A DNA stretch of 64,000 bases from Candidatus Raymondbacteria bacterium RIFOXYA2_FULL_49_16 (lineage in GTDB: Bacteria > Fibrobacterota > OXYB2-FULL-49-7 > XYB2-FULL-49-35). The notes under the pieces were generated by a model. The model did no database searches and was not told the origin of the DNA. It saw only the letters and a list, made by a program, of their open reading frames with translations. Below are positions 35,701 to 42,578 of the stretch, piece after piece. The translations under genes were made by a program, and so were the position numbers. The stretch's first letter is position 1. Each line of letters opens with the position of its first letter. The stretch is taken from contig MFYT01000054.1 in NCBI GenBank assembly GCA_001789205.1, positions 1 through 64,000 of the forward strand, given 5' to 3'.

Positions 35701-35798
35701 ATTGCCGCACTCATGATCTGAGTGGCCGGATAGCGGCTGTTGTACACTGTTTCCCTGAACTGATGAATGCGGCGTTCATAAATGGCGCGGCTCTGCAT
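32742..35798 (-). CDS. GH38 alpha-mannosidase
   Basis: A 1018-residue class II alpha-mannosidase. The N-terminal part is a ~230-residue beta domain; the catalytic domain begins with YGIGHAHLDLGWLWPIRET (zinc His and Asp), and has the nucleophile Asp in WVEADTNITGGESLVRQ (about residue 318) and HDIIPGSSIAWVYKDA (zinc His) further on; a long C-terminal beta sandwich completes it. It should release mannose from alpha-mannosides such as N-glycan fragments, probably in the cytoplasm since no signal is seen. rbsK lies 17 bases upstream. The isomerase at 39590 could use the mannose. Confidence 0.93.
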   Translation of the reverse strand: MQSRAIYERRIHQFRETVYNSRYPATQIMSAAIVVDKKNPIPYAQALKTRFHPIAIGSKWGPKWASAWFTFKGQVPKAWTGKEIAALIDTGGEACVWKNGAPDMGLTGKFEYGWPLKNAQKRLYPLFKKARGSERVSLLVEAAGTGLFGNQREVVYRLNLCSLAVVDRKAWALDIDLTVLEDLMLGLPEQSVRRKRLLFGLNEAANAYAEGKGVDACLAITKKLLAIPAASSALTAYGIGHAHLDLGWLWPIRETIRKGGRTFSTALKLMDEYPQYKFGASQPQLFQWMKEQYPTLYARVKQAVAKKRLECQGVMWVEADTNITGGESLVRQCLYGKRFFKQEFGVVVDNLWLPDVFGYSAALPQILKKCGVNYFMTQKISWNESNPFPHYTFNWIGIDGTGILTHFLPAHGYNATNKPQELMAAQDRFSQADITSAFLQLYGVGDGGGGPSRKHIEFGLCQKNSEGVPRFTFSFAKDFFKTMAAIPEKKLPVWKGELYLELHRGTYTTQALVKKQNRALEHKLRNAEFFCAIAPAKYPKAQLEKTWKKVLLNQFHDIIPGSSIAWVYKDAHALYEECHNELNEITGRALRALHGAPAARAHFFAVWNTLSWQRAATLTLPLPDNGPWSASGPDGMLLPCIKKGNSLQVRVTLPSMGYAAVHLVRTPPEPIISTLTVRESLLENSLVRVRLGANGTIVSLFDKELKREMLQGAANHLLLWEDIPYEWDAWDVSHYYKETKPVQATLVSRSIVEKTPLRVTVRQKLTVGASVIEQEISLCEKSKLVTIKNRVTWNERHKLLKVHAAAALQPLEASYEVQYGVVRRPTHQNTSWDQARFEVCAHRFADLSSTDFGLALLNDSKFGHCCPGNAIELSLLRSPVNPDETADIGVHEFTYAYYPHTGDLTHSDVLHKAHELNTPAIVHPVARPPATPLRRSFALTQGTVKIETVKKAEDTDAIVVRLYETMGAHATTVLSWDLPLATAAEANMLEQPETNVAVRNHSCKLSFTPFEIKTLVLK

Positions 35799-35815
35799 GG
35801 GAGGTCCTTTGTTAG

Positions 35816-36691
35816 CTATGGTCTGATTTCACGATTCCAGGGTATGGAGGCAGCGGCGCCTTTACGCGTTACGCACACGGCAGCTGCTGCGCAGGCAATC
35901 TCAAGGCAGGTACGCGTGTCTTTGCCCGCCATTTTTTGCGCCAGGAAATATCCGATGAAGGTATCGCCCGCCGCAGTGGTGTCAATGGCTTTCACGTTTG
36001 GGGCGGCAACAGCAATACGCGTTTTTTCATGGCCATACATGGCACCCTTGGCGCCGAGGGTAAGCACTGTCTCGGCCTTTGGAAATTTTTTTCCCAATGC
36101 GTCGAGGATATGATCCGGTTTTTTTTCTCCTGTCAATTCAGCGCCTTCAATCTCGTTTACAATAAAGCAGGAGACGTGACGCAGGGGCAAAGAGAGCACG
36201 TTTTTATTCATGGGAGCTGGATTAAAGACAACGTAGAGGCCGCGGCGGGCGCCAAGCGCAATGGCGTCGGCCACGGCGCTGGTTTCGTTCTGCACCAGCA
36301 GATAGTCGCGGGCCGAGAATCCGGGAAGAACGCGGCGTATATCGGCGCGCGTGATGTGCTGGTTGGCACCGCCAAAAAGGACAATGGCGTTTTCCCCTGT
36401 TTTGGCCACCTGGATTATCGCGTGGCCGCTTGGTCCGTCAACTACCTCGACATGCCGTGCGTTTACCCCTGATGTGCGCAGGAGCTTTATGAACCAAGCG
36501 CCGTCTTCCCCGATTTTTCCCGCGTGGTACACGGCCGCGCCCGCGCGCCCCAGGGCAATGGACTGGTTTGCGCCCTTGCCGCCGGGAAAGAGCGCGTATC
36601 CTGTGCTGGCCATAGTTTCGCCAGGCCTGACAAAATGGTCAACAGCGTAGACATGGTCTATGTTCAAGGAGCCGAAATTGAGGATTTTCAT
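35816..36691 (-). CDS. rbsK: Ribokinase (PfkB family)
   Basis: A 291-residue carbohydrate kinase. The N-terminus NFGSLNIDHVYAVDHFVRPGET and FPGGKGANQSIALGRAG are the ribokinase signature with the sugar-binding Asp, and the C-terminal DTTAAGDTFIGYFL carries the catalytic Asp and anion hole. It matches RbsK rather than fructokinase in these segments, but the mannose setting means another sugar is possible. It lies 17 bases before the mannosidase; three tandem hairpin units occupy the gap upstream. Confidence 0.85.
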   Translation of the reverse strand: MKILNFGSLNIDHVYAVDHFVRPGETMASTGYALFPGGKGANQSIALGRAGAAVYHAGKIGEDGAWFIKLLRTSGVNARHVEVVDGPSGHAIIQVAKTGENAIVLFGGANQHITRADIRRVLPGFSARDYLLVQNETSAVADAIALGARRGLYVVFNPAPMNKNVLSLPLRHVSCFIVNEIEGAELTGEKKPDHILDALGKKFPKAETVLTLGAKGAMYGHEKTRIAVAAPNVKAIDTTAAGDTFIGYFLAQKMAGKDTRTCLEIACAAAAVCVTRKGAAASIPWNREIRP

Positions 36692-36734
36692 TGGGTAGAG
36701 AAAATAATTAATGGAAGGGATAAAATAATAGCAG

Positions 36735-36909
36735 GGGCGTCATTCCGCGCACGAGGTCATATATTGCCGAATGACGCCCGTACAATGCGGGGGATTGAGG
36801 GGCGTCATTCTACGCACGAGGTCATATATTGCTGAATGACGCCCGTACAATGCGGGGGATTGAGGGGCGTCATTCTACGCACGAGGTCATATATTGCTGA
36901 ATGACGCCC
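36735..36909. repeat. Three tandem 65-bp units, each with an 11-bp inverted repeat
   Basis: GGGCGTCATTC occurs at 36735-36745, 36800-36810 and 36865-36875, and its exact complement GAATGACGCCC at 36769-36779, 36834-36844 and 36899-36909, so the period is exactly 65 bases. Units 2 and 3 are nearly identical; unit 1 differs at a few bases in the loop. Each would fold into an 11-bp stem with a 23-base loop. They fill the 235-base gap between the PfkB gene at 36927 and the ribokinase gene. Confidence 0.95.
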
Positions 36910-36926
36910 ATACAATCCCGGGCCTG

Positions 36927-38123
36927 TCATTGTGCGCAATACAAATCGTAGTATTTTTTCACACGCGCGTATTTTTCTCCCGGCGTCTTTTCCAGATAGG
37001 TGCCGCCCATATAATAGCAGGCGAATCCGCCAGAGGCAATACCCCAGGCAATGGCGTCCGCGAGATCGAGGTGTCCCGCATCGCGTTCGCGCATCTGCAT
37101 GGCTATTGACGCGAGAACGCCTCCGGCGAAATTATCGCCGCAGCCAGTGGTGTCTCCCTTGAGGCCGGGATTGGCCGCAAGTTCGTCAACAACCGCTTGT
37201 GAAACAGGGAGCGAAAACAACCCAGTTTTTTTAAAGGCCCGGCCCTCTGAATAAGCCTGGACAGGGCGCGATCCATTGGTTACTACCAGGCTGGCAAGGC
37301 CCGCATTTCTGAAAAAGGCCATTGCATCGTCAATGGTGCGCTTGTTACTTAAACGCAGCGCCTCCTCGTGGTCTGTTATAAGCAGGTCAGTGTTTTGGTA
37401 GGTCTCGTCGCTTTTTCCCAACGGCCATTTTGCGCAGGGGTCTTTTTTTTCGTTCCTGAAATCGTACACGGTTGAGACAATAGTGAAACACCCCTTGTCA
37501 TGCGCGCGCCCGGTAAGTTCCGTGAGCCCGTCGTGCAGGTTGGGCACCAGGCCTGTTGCGCCAAAAAGAACAATGGGGGAATTAAAAAACGCTTCGGGCA
37601 GGTCGGACGGATGCAGGTCCCAGGCCGCGCCGATGTTGTTCACAAAAGTGCGCTCGCCATGACCGTGGTCGTACGCAGGGTCGGAAAAGACACAAGTGTA
37701 GGGAGTGGTGGAAAAGGTAATTGCGTAGCGGGAACAATCCAACGGTGTTGCGGCCACGATTTCACCTAGACGTTTTCCCACCCAGTCGTTTCCCCGTACT
37801 CCGTAGAAAGAAACCCCTGCCTGCTGCTGAGATAAAAGCTGGGCTGCGCTAATAAGCGCCACAATGGCAGGGCCGCCCAGGTTCAGGGTATCGGGATCGC
37901 GTGTTCCCACGATCTCAGCTCGCACCTGGTCAAACGATTTTCCAGAGAAACTTTCAAATTCCTCGACAAAGACTAGTTTTCCTGGTGAAAGGCCGCCGTC
38001 GCCCTGGGTTTTTGAGAGGTATTTTTGAAATACAGGGCTGGTGAAATCAACCCTGTTGTACACAAAATCTGCCACTGCGCAGCCAACCCCGGCAATGGCA
38101 ATTTGACCGCCTGTTCCGCCCAT
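36927..38123 (-). CDS. PfkB-family carbohydrate kinase
   Basis: A 398-residue PfkB kinase, longer than ribokinase because of an N-terminal insert (about 20-65). It has GVGCAVADFVYNR, the LGGPAIVALISAAQLL segment, and the C-terminal GDTTGCGDNFAGGV catalytic motif with Asp. The substrate is unknown; in this operon, fructose formed from mannose by the isomerase two genes upstream would make sense. The ATG directly abuts the sulfatase stop, so translation is coupled. Confidence 0.82.
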   Translation of the reverse strand: MGGTGGQIAIAGVGCAVADFVYNRVDFTSPVFQKYLSKTQGDGGLSPGKLVFVEEFESFSGKSFDQVRAEIVGTRDPDTLNLGGPAIVALISAAQLLSQQQAGVSFYGVRGNDWVGKRLGEIVAATPLDCSRYAITFSTTPYTCVFSDPAYDHGHGERTFVNNIGAAWDLHPSDLPEAFFNSPIVLFGATGLVPNLHDGLTELTGRAHDKGCFTIVSTVYDFRNEKKDPCAKWPLGKSDETYQNTDLLITDHEEALRLSNKRTIDDAMAFFRNAGLASLVVTNGSRPVQAYSEGRAFKKTGLFSLPVSQAVVDELAANPGLKGDTTGCGDNFAGGVLASIAMQMRERDAGHLDLADAIAWGIASGGFACYYMGGTYLEKTPGEKYARVKKYYDLYCAQ

Positions 38124-39575
38124 TTACCGTGGTTCCAGGCCTGCTTCCCGCAGCACGGCCTGGGGTTTTCTGCCAACCACCAGCTTCCCCGCCTTTACAT
38201 ATCCTTCTTCGCGGCCCTTGAGTTCAGCCACAAGGCAGGTCCTGAGATATTTTACGCGGTTGGGCCATTTATGAGAAAGGTCGTTCATGTTTACCGGGTC
38301 TTTTTCAAGGTCAAAATACTGTTCCCTGCCGGTCTGGGAATACCAGATGAACATTTCTTTGCCATTGGTTATCCAGTGGTTCGATAACTTGCCCCTTGCG
38401 TGCTCGCCGTGGACGTATTCTCGCCAAGGGCCATCCTTTTTACCGGTGCAGAGAGGGATCAGGTTCCGTCCTTCAACCGCCGCTGGCACGGGCACGCCAG
38501 CGGCCGCAAGCAGCGTTGGCATAATGTCCCTGAGTTCCACGGGCGCGTCAACCGTGTGCGTTGTGGGCCCTGCCCAGTGTTCGGGAAACTTCATGAGGCA
38601 CGGCACGCGCGCCGATGCCGCATAGCCCAGCCCTTTGGCTGTAAAGCCGTGATCGAACAGCATGTCGCCGTGATCGCTCATAAAAAGGATGAGCGAGTTG
38701 TCGAGTTGGCCGTGTTCGTCAAGGGATTGCACCAGCCGAATTATCTGATTATCAATAAATGAGAGGTTGGCATAGTATGCCCTGCGCGCGCGGTCGATCT
38801 GGTCACCGCTGCGGTTGAAGAAATATCGCGGGCTGTCGTACCCCGAGCTGGTGCGGGTTTCGCCTGTTGCCCAGTCGCCCACGGGCGTTTCGGGAAGCGC
38901 GCGGTCGCAATAGAGATCGTACCAGCGCTTTGGCGGATCGAGCGGCGGATGGGGCCGGTGATACGAAACTTTGAGGAAGAAGGGTCTTTCGGTGTCGCGC
39001 CGTCTTAAAAAATCAATGGCCTGCGTGGTGACCCAGGCGGTGGGATGGTCAAGGTCGTTATAGGGCCAGGGGTTTACGGTATAGCCGTTGCAGCCCAGGC
39101 CCGAATCGACGTAGTCGGCCCGGGGACCATATTTTTCCCTGAGCCAGATCCGGTAGTCGTCGCTCAAATCATAGTCTTTTTCGCCGCACCGTTCAGTGTG
39201 CAAATAGCCGTCGTGCAATACCACGTTATGAAAGCCCATGAGCGAGCGCGCGGGAAAGACGTGCATTTTTCCCACGCACTGGGTGTGGTAGCCTGCCTTT
39301 GCCAGTTCACCCGCAAGCGTGGTCTGGTAGGTCCATGGCACGCGGTCCTGATACCCGACTCTGCCGTGGCTGCGCTGAGAAAGTCCTGTCATAAGCGCGG
39401 CGCGCGCTGCAATGCACGAGGGCACAGCGGAATACGCCTGTGTAAAGGCGACACCATGCTGGAAAAGATAGTCAATATTAGGCGTTTCGACCACCGGATG
39501 GCCATGGGATCCAATGCAGTCGCCGCGCCACTGGTCCGCGACAATAAGCACAATGTTCGGCCTTGTTTTTTCCAT
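38124..39575 (-). CDS. Type I sulfatase
   Basis: A 483-residue alkaline-phosphatase-superfamily sulfatase that hydrolyses sulfate esters after a cysteine is converted to formylglycine. It has the metal site PNIVLIVADQWRGD, the modification motif at C54 in SCIAARAALMTG (C-x-A-x-R, the variant also accepted by anaerobic maturases), and the late MSDHGDMLFDHG with metal Asp/His. No signal peptide is evident, so it would work on imported sugars. No maturase (anSME) is in the window. It lies 14 bases downstream of the isomerase gene. Confidence 0.92.
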   Translation of the reverse strand: MEKTRPNIVLIVADQWRGDCIGSHGHPVVETPNIDYLFQHGVAFTQAYSAVPSCIAARAALMTGLSQRSHGRVGYQDRVPWTYQTTLAGELAKAGYHTQCVGKMHVFPARSLMGFHNVVLHDGYLHTERCGEKDYDLSDDYRIWLREKYGPRADYVDSGLGCNGYTVNPWPYNDLDHPTAWVTTQAIDFLRRRDTERPFFLKVSYHRPHPPLDPPKRWYDLYCDRALPETPVGDWATGETRTSSGYDSPRYFFNRSGDQIDRARRAYYANLSFIDNQIIRLVQSLDEHGQLDNSLILFMSDHGDMLFDHGFTAKGLGYAASARVPCLMKFPEHWAGPTTHTVDAPVELRDIMPTLLAAAGVPVPAAVEGRNLIPLCTGKKDGPWREYVHGEHARGKLSNHWITNGKEMFIWYSQTGREQYFDLEKDPVNMNDLSHKWPNRVKYLRTCLVAELKGREEGYVKAGKLVVGRKPQAVLREAGLEPR

Positions 39576-39589
39576 ACTGAACCTCCACG

Positions 39590-40267
39590 TTACTTCAGGA
39601 ATTGTGCGTAATCAGCGGCCAGCAGGTGCAGGGGCGCGCAATCCTCTTCAATATCCGGAAAACGGCTAACGGGTTTGTAGAACCGGTTGTCCTTTGCATC
39701 GTCGTTAACCGTGCTTACTTCGCCCACCAGCACCCGACCCCTGTCTTTTTGCCCATAGAAACGGTGATACAGGCCCTGAGTAAGACAGATGCTTTCACCC
39801 GGCGTAAGAACCACTTTTCCACCCGCTGGAATGGTGCGTGTAATGCCGTCTATTGAAACTGTGACCGGTTTTTTTGAGAACCGTTCGTCGCTCGTGGCGT
39901 TATACAGCTCTATGACCAGGTTGCCGCCACCGCGGTTTATGATGTCTTCCATTTTATGCCGGTGAAAATGCATGGGCGTTTCCTGCATTTCATCCACAAC
40001 CATAATTTTCTCAGCATAGGGCTTCTTGCCCTTTTTCGTGTTCCCATTGCGCATGGTAAACAGAAGAAGGCCTTTTCGCCCAAAGTCTTTGCCGCCAAAA
40101 TCGGTCATATCCCAGCCGAGCATGGCGTCGATGATTTCATGGCAATGGTCCTTTGCTTTTTTCCAGTCGCTCAGAGACCAGAAGGCCCAGGGAGGAAGGG
40201 AGACGCGCATGCGCCTGAAAAAGGCCTTGGCGGCTTGAAGGCGGTTGTTGATTTCAGAGCGTTTCAT
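39590..40267 (-). CDS. D-lyxose/D-mannose isomerase (cupin)
   Basis: A 225-residue cupin of the D-lyxose ketol-isomerase family (former DUF1498), which interconverts D-lyxose and D-xylulose and, usually, D-mannose and D-fructose with Mn2+. The metal ligands are visible as His, His and Glu in TPMHFHRHKMEDII and a later His in QGLYHRFYG. The N-terminal SEINNRLQAAKAFF helix is typical. Context with an alpha-mannosidase and PfkB kinases favours a mannose-to-fructose role. It is 18 bases after the DUF3332 gene. Confidence 0.9.
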   Translation of the reverse strand: MKRSEINNRLQAAKAFFRRMRVSLPPWAFWSLSDWKKAKDHCHEIIDAMLGWDMTDFGGKDFGRKGLLLFTMRNGNTKKGKKPYAEKIMVVDEMQETPMHFHRHKMEDIINRGGGNLVIELYNATSDERFSKKPVTVSIDGITRTIPAGGKVVLTPGESICLTQGLYHRFYGQKDRGRVLVGEVSTVNDDAKDNRFYKPVSRFPDIEEDCAPLHLLAADYAQFLK

Positions 40268-40285
40268 GCGCTGTTTTTGCGGCGT

Positions 40286-40819
40286 TTATTTAGCCATGCA
40301 CCCGATTGCACCAGTTTCGGTATTGTATACAAAGGAGCTGCCGTCGGGATTGAATATCTCAAGGACATTGTCTTCGCGAACCTCGGCGACCTTGATAGAA
40401 CCGGTTTTGTCTTGCGCATACCACGACTCCTCAGCGGCATTATAGACCAGGCTGACGGTCTGGCCAGTCCGCGGGCCCGAGAGAAGCGATATGTCCATCC
40501 GGTTTTGAGAAGCGGCGATTTTATAAGTCTCGGTGTCTTTTACCACGATCGTTTCCTGGTGTTCGAATTCGCCCATGGTAATAGGGTTTGACCCGGTCCA
40601 GAATTCAATAGTATTGAAGATAAAAAAGTCGACCGCCCCGACGGCCGCGTACACGGGGACAATCATCATGATCCACATGACCGCACTATTAGCGGCCCGA
40701 CCTCCCAGCGATCCGTTCCATTGGTACAGTTCTTTTGTAAGCTGGAATTTACCATAGCACCCGGAAAACAGGAACAATGCGAGAGATACCAGGACCAGGG
40801 CTGATTTAACGCGTTTCAT
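40286..40819 (-). CDS. DUF3332-type lipoprotein
   Basis: A 177-residue predicted lipoprotein: the signal peptide ends LFLFSGCYGKF, with Cys as the lipidation site. CYGKFQLTKELYQWNGSLG, a transmembrane-like AVMWIMMIVPVYAAVGAVDF and NTIEFWTGSNPI match DUF3332, a family of unknown function; the second half is a beta-rich soluble part. ATG 40819 has GAGGAAG upstream. It is odd to see this envelope protein inside a sugar operon; no role is known to me. Confidence 0.85.
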   Translation of the reverse strand: MKRVKSALVLVSLALFLFSGCYGKFQLTKELYQWNGSLGGRAANSAVMWIMMIVPVYAAVGAVDFFIFNTIEFWTGSNPITMGEFEHQETIVVKDTETYKIAASQNRMDISLLSGPRTGQTVSLVYNAAEESWYAQDKTGSIKVAEVREDNVLEIFNPDGSSFVYNTETGAIGCMAK

Positions 40820-40866
40820 GGAGACTTCCTCTTTTAAAGGATTAATGCCCGGAGAGCGGGAACGAA

Positions 40867-41334
40867 TCACCCGGCCGCGGCCCAGGCTATCTTTAGCACG
40901 ACTTTTTTTATTTTTTCTGATTGTGTTTCCGCGAAAAGCTGGGGTGTGTGCGCGTCATCAGGATAAAACGCGGCAAAGAGGCCGGGCTTCATGACCATTT
41001 CAGAGAGCGGGACCACGGCTGTGTCGTAGAATTCCGCGTCTTTTGATTCGTCATAGGGGGTTTTTATGACACACACTTTTTTTGGCACCCAGGCGAGCTT
41101 TTCCTTCCCGGAAATGGTTATATGCACATCAATATATTTACGGTGGGTCTCGAGAATGGCCTTGTCACGGCCGTGCGTGCCGTAGCTTACCACAATGGCA
41201 TAAAGGTCGTTTTCCCGAAGGAAGTATTTTTTTTCTTCGGAGGAAACAGAGAGGCCGCGGACAAAGGCGAGGGCTTCGTCCCAAACAGAGCCTTTAAAAT
41301 AAAGACCCCAGGCGTCCAATGAGTCGAGGATCAT
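40867..41334 (-). CDS. YhcH/YjgK/YiaL family protein
   Basis: A 155-residue DUF386 cupin-like protein. It has ETHRKYIDVHITISGKEKL, a typical metal-binding His/Glu stretch, PLSEMVMKPGLFAAFYPDDAHTPQL and a terminal KVVLKI, matching YhcH/EbgC. Family members are linked to sialic acid or other sugar catabolism and EbgC is the small subunit of a beta-galactosidase. Here it is the second gene of the mannose/sulfatase operon, consistent with sugar anomer or isomer handling, which is inference. Confidence 0.9.
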   Translation of the reverse strand: MILDSLDAWGLYFKGSVWDEALAFVRGLSVSSEEKKYFLRENDLYAIVVSYGTHGRDKAILETHRKYIDVHITISGKEKLAWVPKKVCVIKTPYDESKDAEFYDTAVVPLSEMVMKPGLFAAFYPDDAHTPQLFAETQSEKIKKVVLKIAWAAAG

Positions 41335-41373
41335 GGATGCGGTGCTATCCGAATTATGGTATGGACCGGTGTA

Positions 41374-41682
41374 TTAGACCGTGACGACGCAGTTGTCCGT
41401 GTGCGCGAACGACGAGAAGGCGTACGCGTCAGCGGCGGGATCGTTGAGCCAGCGGCCTCCATCGAGCAGGTATCTGAACTGGTAGTTGCGGCCCTTTTGC
41501 AGGTTAAGGGACACATAGTACCCGCCGCGAGGCAGCTTTTTCATGGCCGTGGTCTTGGGATTCCATTCATTGAAATCGCCGACAAGCGCCACTGATTTCA
41601 CGCTTTCGGTCAGCTCCTTGGGAAGCGTAAAGGTCACCTTTACCTGAGGTTTGCCTTTGATGGGTTCTTTCTTGAGACTCAT
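41374..41682 (-). CDS. Solitary CBM48 (glycogen-binding-type) protein, copy 2
   Basis: A 102-residue paralogue of the protein at 32270-32575, again a lone CBM48: SVALVGDFNEWNPKTTAMKK, GGYYVSLNLQKGRNYQFRYLLDGGRW and DAYAFSSFAHTDN. The two proteins share N-terminal MS-KKE and C-terminal DAYA-SSF signatures, so they arose by duplication. It is the first gene of the YhcH-isomerase-sulfatase operon, with AAGGAGG before the ATG and a promoter 40-70 bases upstream. Nothing suggests catalysis. Confidence 0.85.
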   Translation of the reverse strand: MSLKKEPIKGKPQVKVTFTLPKELTESVKSVALVGDFNEWNPKTTAMKKLPRGGYYVSLNLQKGRNYQFRYLLDGGRWLNDPAADAYAFSSFAHTDNCVVTV

Positions 41683-41721
41683 GGATCCTCCTTAAAAATT
41701 TTCTTTCCCGGACAGACAATA

Positions 41722-41750
41722 ATATAATGTTTGGCAATATGAGAATTCAA
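41722..41750 (-). promoter_or_regulatory. Promoter of CBM48-YhcH-sulfatase operon
   Basis: On the minus strand TTGAAT (41745-41750) and TTATAT (41722-41727) are 17 bases apart, 39 bases upstream of the CBM48 start. The rest of the gap to 41994 is AT-rich and I see nothing else in it. Confidence 0.5.
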
Positions 41751-41994
41751 TAGCCTATTTTAATTAGATTAAGTAAAACTTGGGGTGGGCTTAAACAAAG
41801 CATCGTCAGCATAACGCTTTGATTATTAAGTTGTTATATTCATTTAACATAAAAGAAAATGTTGCTCCAGAGGATTTAATATTTTTAATCTTTCTAGTTG
41901 GAAGGGCGCGCGAGGGCTAAAGAGTAGTGTGACTGGTGTGAAGGTATTTTGTATTTTTACAGAGTACAGACACATGAATATGGAGGACTATAGA

Positions 41995-42321
41995 ATGCTC
42001 GATAAAAAAGAAGCCATTAAACGATACAAACAGACCATTCAGCCCATGGGCATTTTTCGGGTCAAGAACCTGGCAAACGGAAAGGTATTCATTGACAGCA
42101 GTAAAAACCTCAACAGCTCATTGAACAGCAACCAGTTTCAGCTTAAACTAGGTGCGCACAGGAACAGGCCCCCTCAGGAGGATTATAACAGTTTTGGCGA
42201 GGACCAGTTTGTTTTTGAGATATTGGACCAGCTAAAACCAAAGGACGATGACCCAGCGTACGATTACACCGAGGATCTTGAAGTGCTGAAATCAATATGG
42301 CTGGAAAAAATTGGGCTATGA
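41995..42321 (+). CDS. Degenerate GIY-YIG family protein
   Basis: A 108-residue protein resembling the small GIY-YIG group common in Firmicutes: MGIFRVKNLANGKVFIDSSKNL, then KLGAHRNRPPQEDYNSFGEDQFVFEIL. The GIY is GIF and the YIG is FID, so the catalytic tyrosines are altered; nuclease activity is doubtful. ATG 41995 is chosen because GGAGG lies at 41982-41986; upstream ATGs at 41974 and 41980 are in frame. It is AT-richer than its neighbours and stands alone, which hints at transfer. Confidence 0.75.
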   Translation: MLDKKEAIKRYKQTIQPMGIFRVKNLANGKVFIDSSKNLNSSLNSNQFQLKLGAHRNRPPQEDYNSFGEDQFVFEILDQLKPKDDDPAYDYTEDLEVLKSIWLEKIGL

Positions 42322-42578
42322 TTACTCCGATGCGTTCGAACATTGCCGGTGCATGAAACATTATTATAAACCAACCGACAATGACGCTTAATATTAACGA
42401 TCATGTCGCGACGTGGTGGCGTTACGCGAAGGCACGATGATTTCCACGTCAGACAGGGACGCCTAAGAAGCTTGTGCCTTCGTATTGATACGCAGGATGA
42501 CCAGATGATCCACTACGACGGTATAAAGGTAAAATAATAGAAGAGCCGGTTTTTTCGGGCTGCACACGGGTAACAGAG
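42322..42578. other. Intergenic region without clear feature
   Basis: 257 bases between the convergent GIY-YIG and corA genes. I see no ORF with support, tRNA or clean terminator; a short AGCC/GGCT pair around 42544-42561 could form a weak hairpin. Confidence 0.5.

Noticed and set aside
36692-36926. Tandem units at 36.7 kb as a CRISPR array
   Set aside because: The 65-bp period has no unique spacers; the whole unit is repeated, and the repeats are internally palindromic with 11-bp arms.
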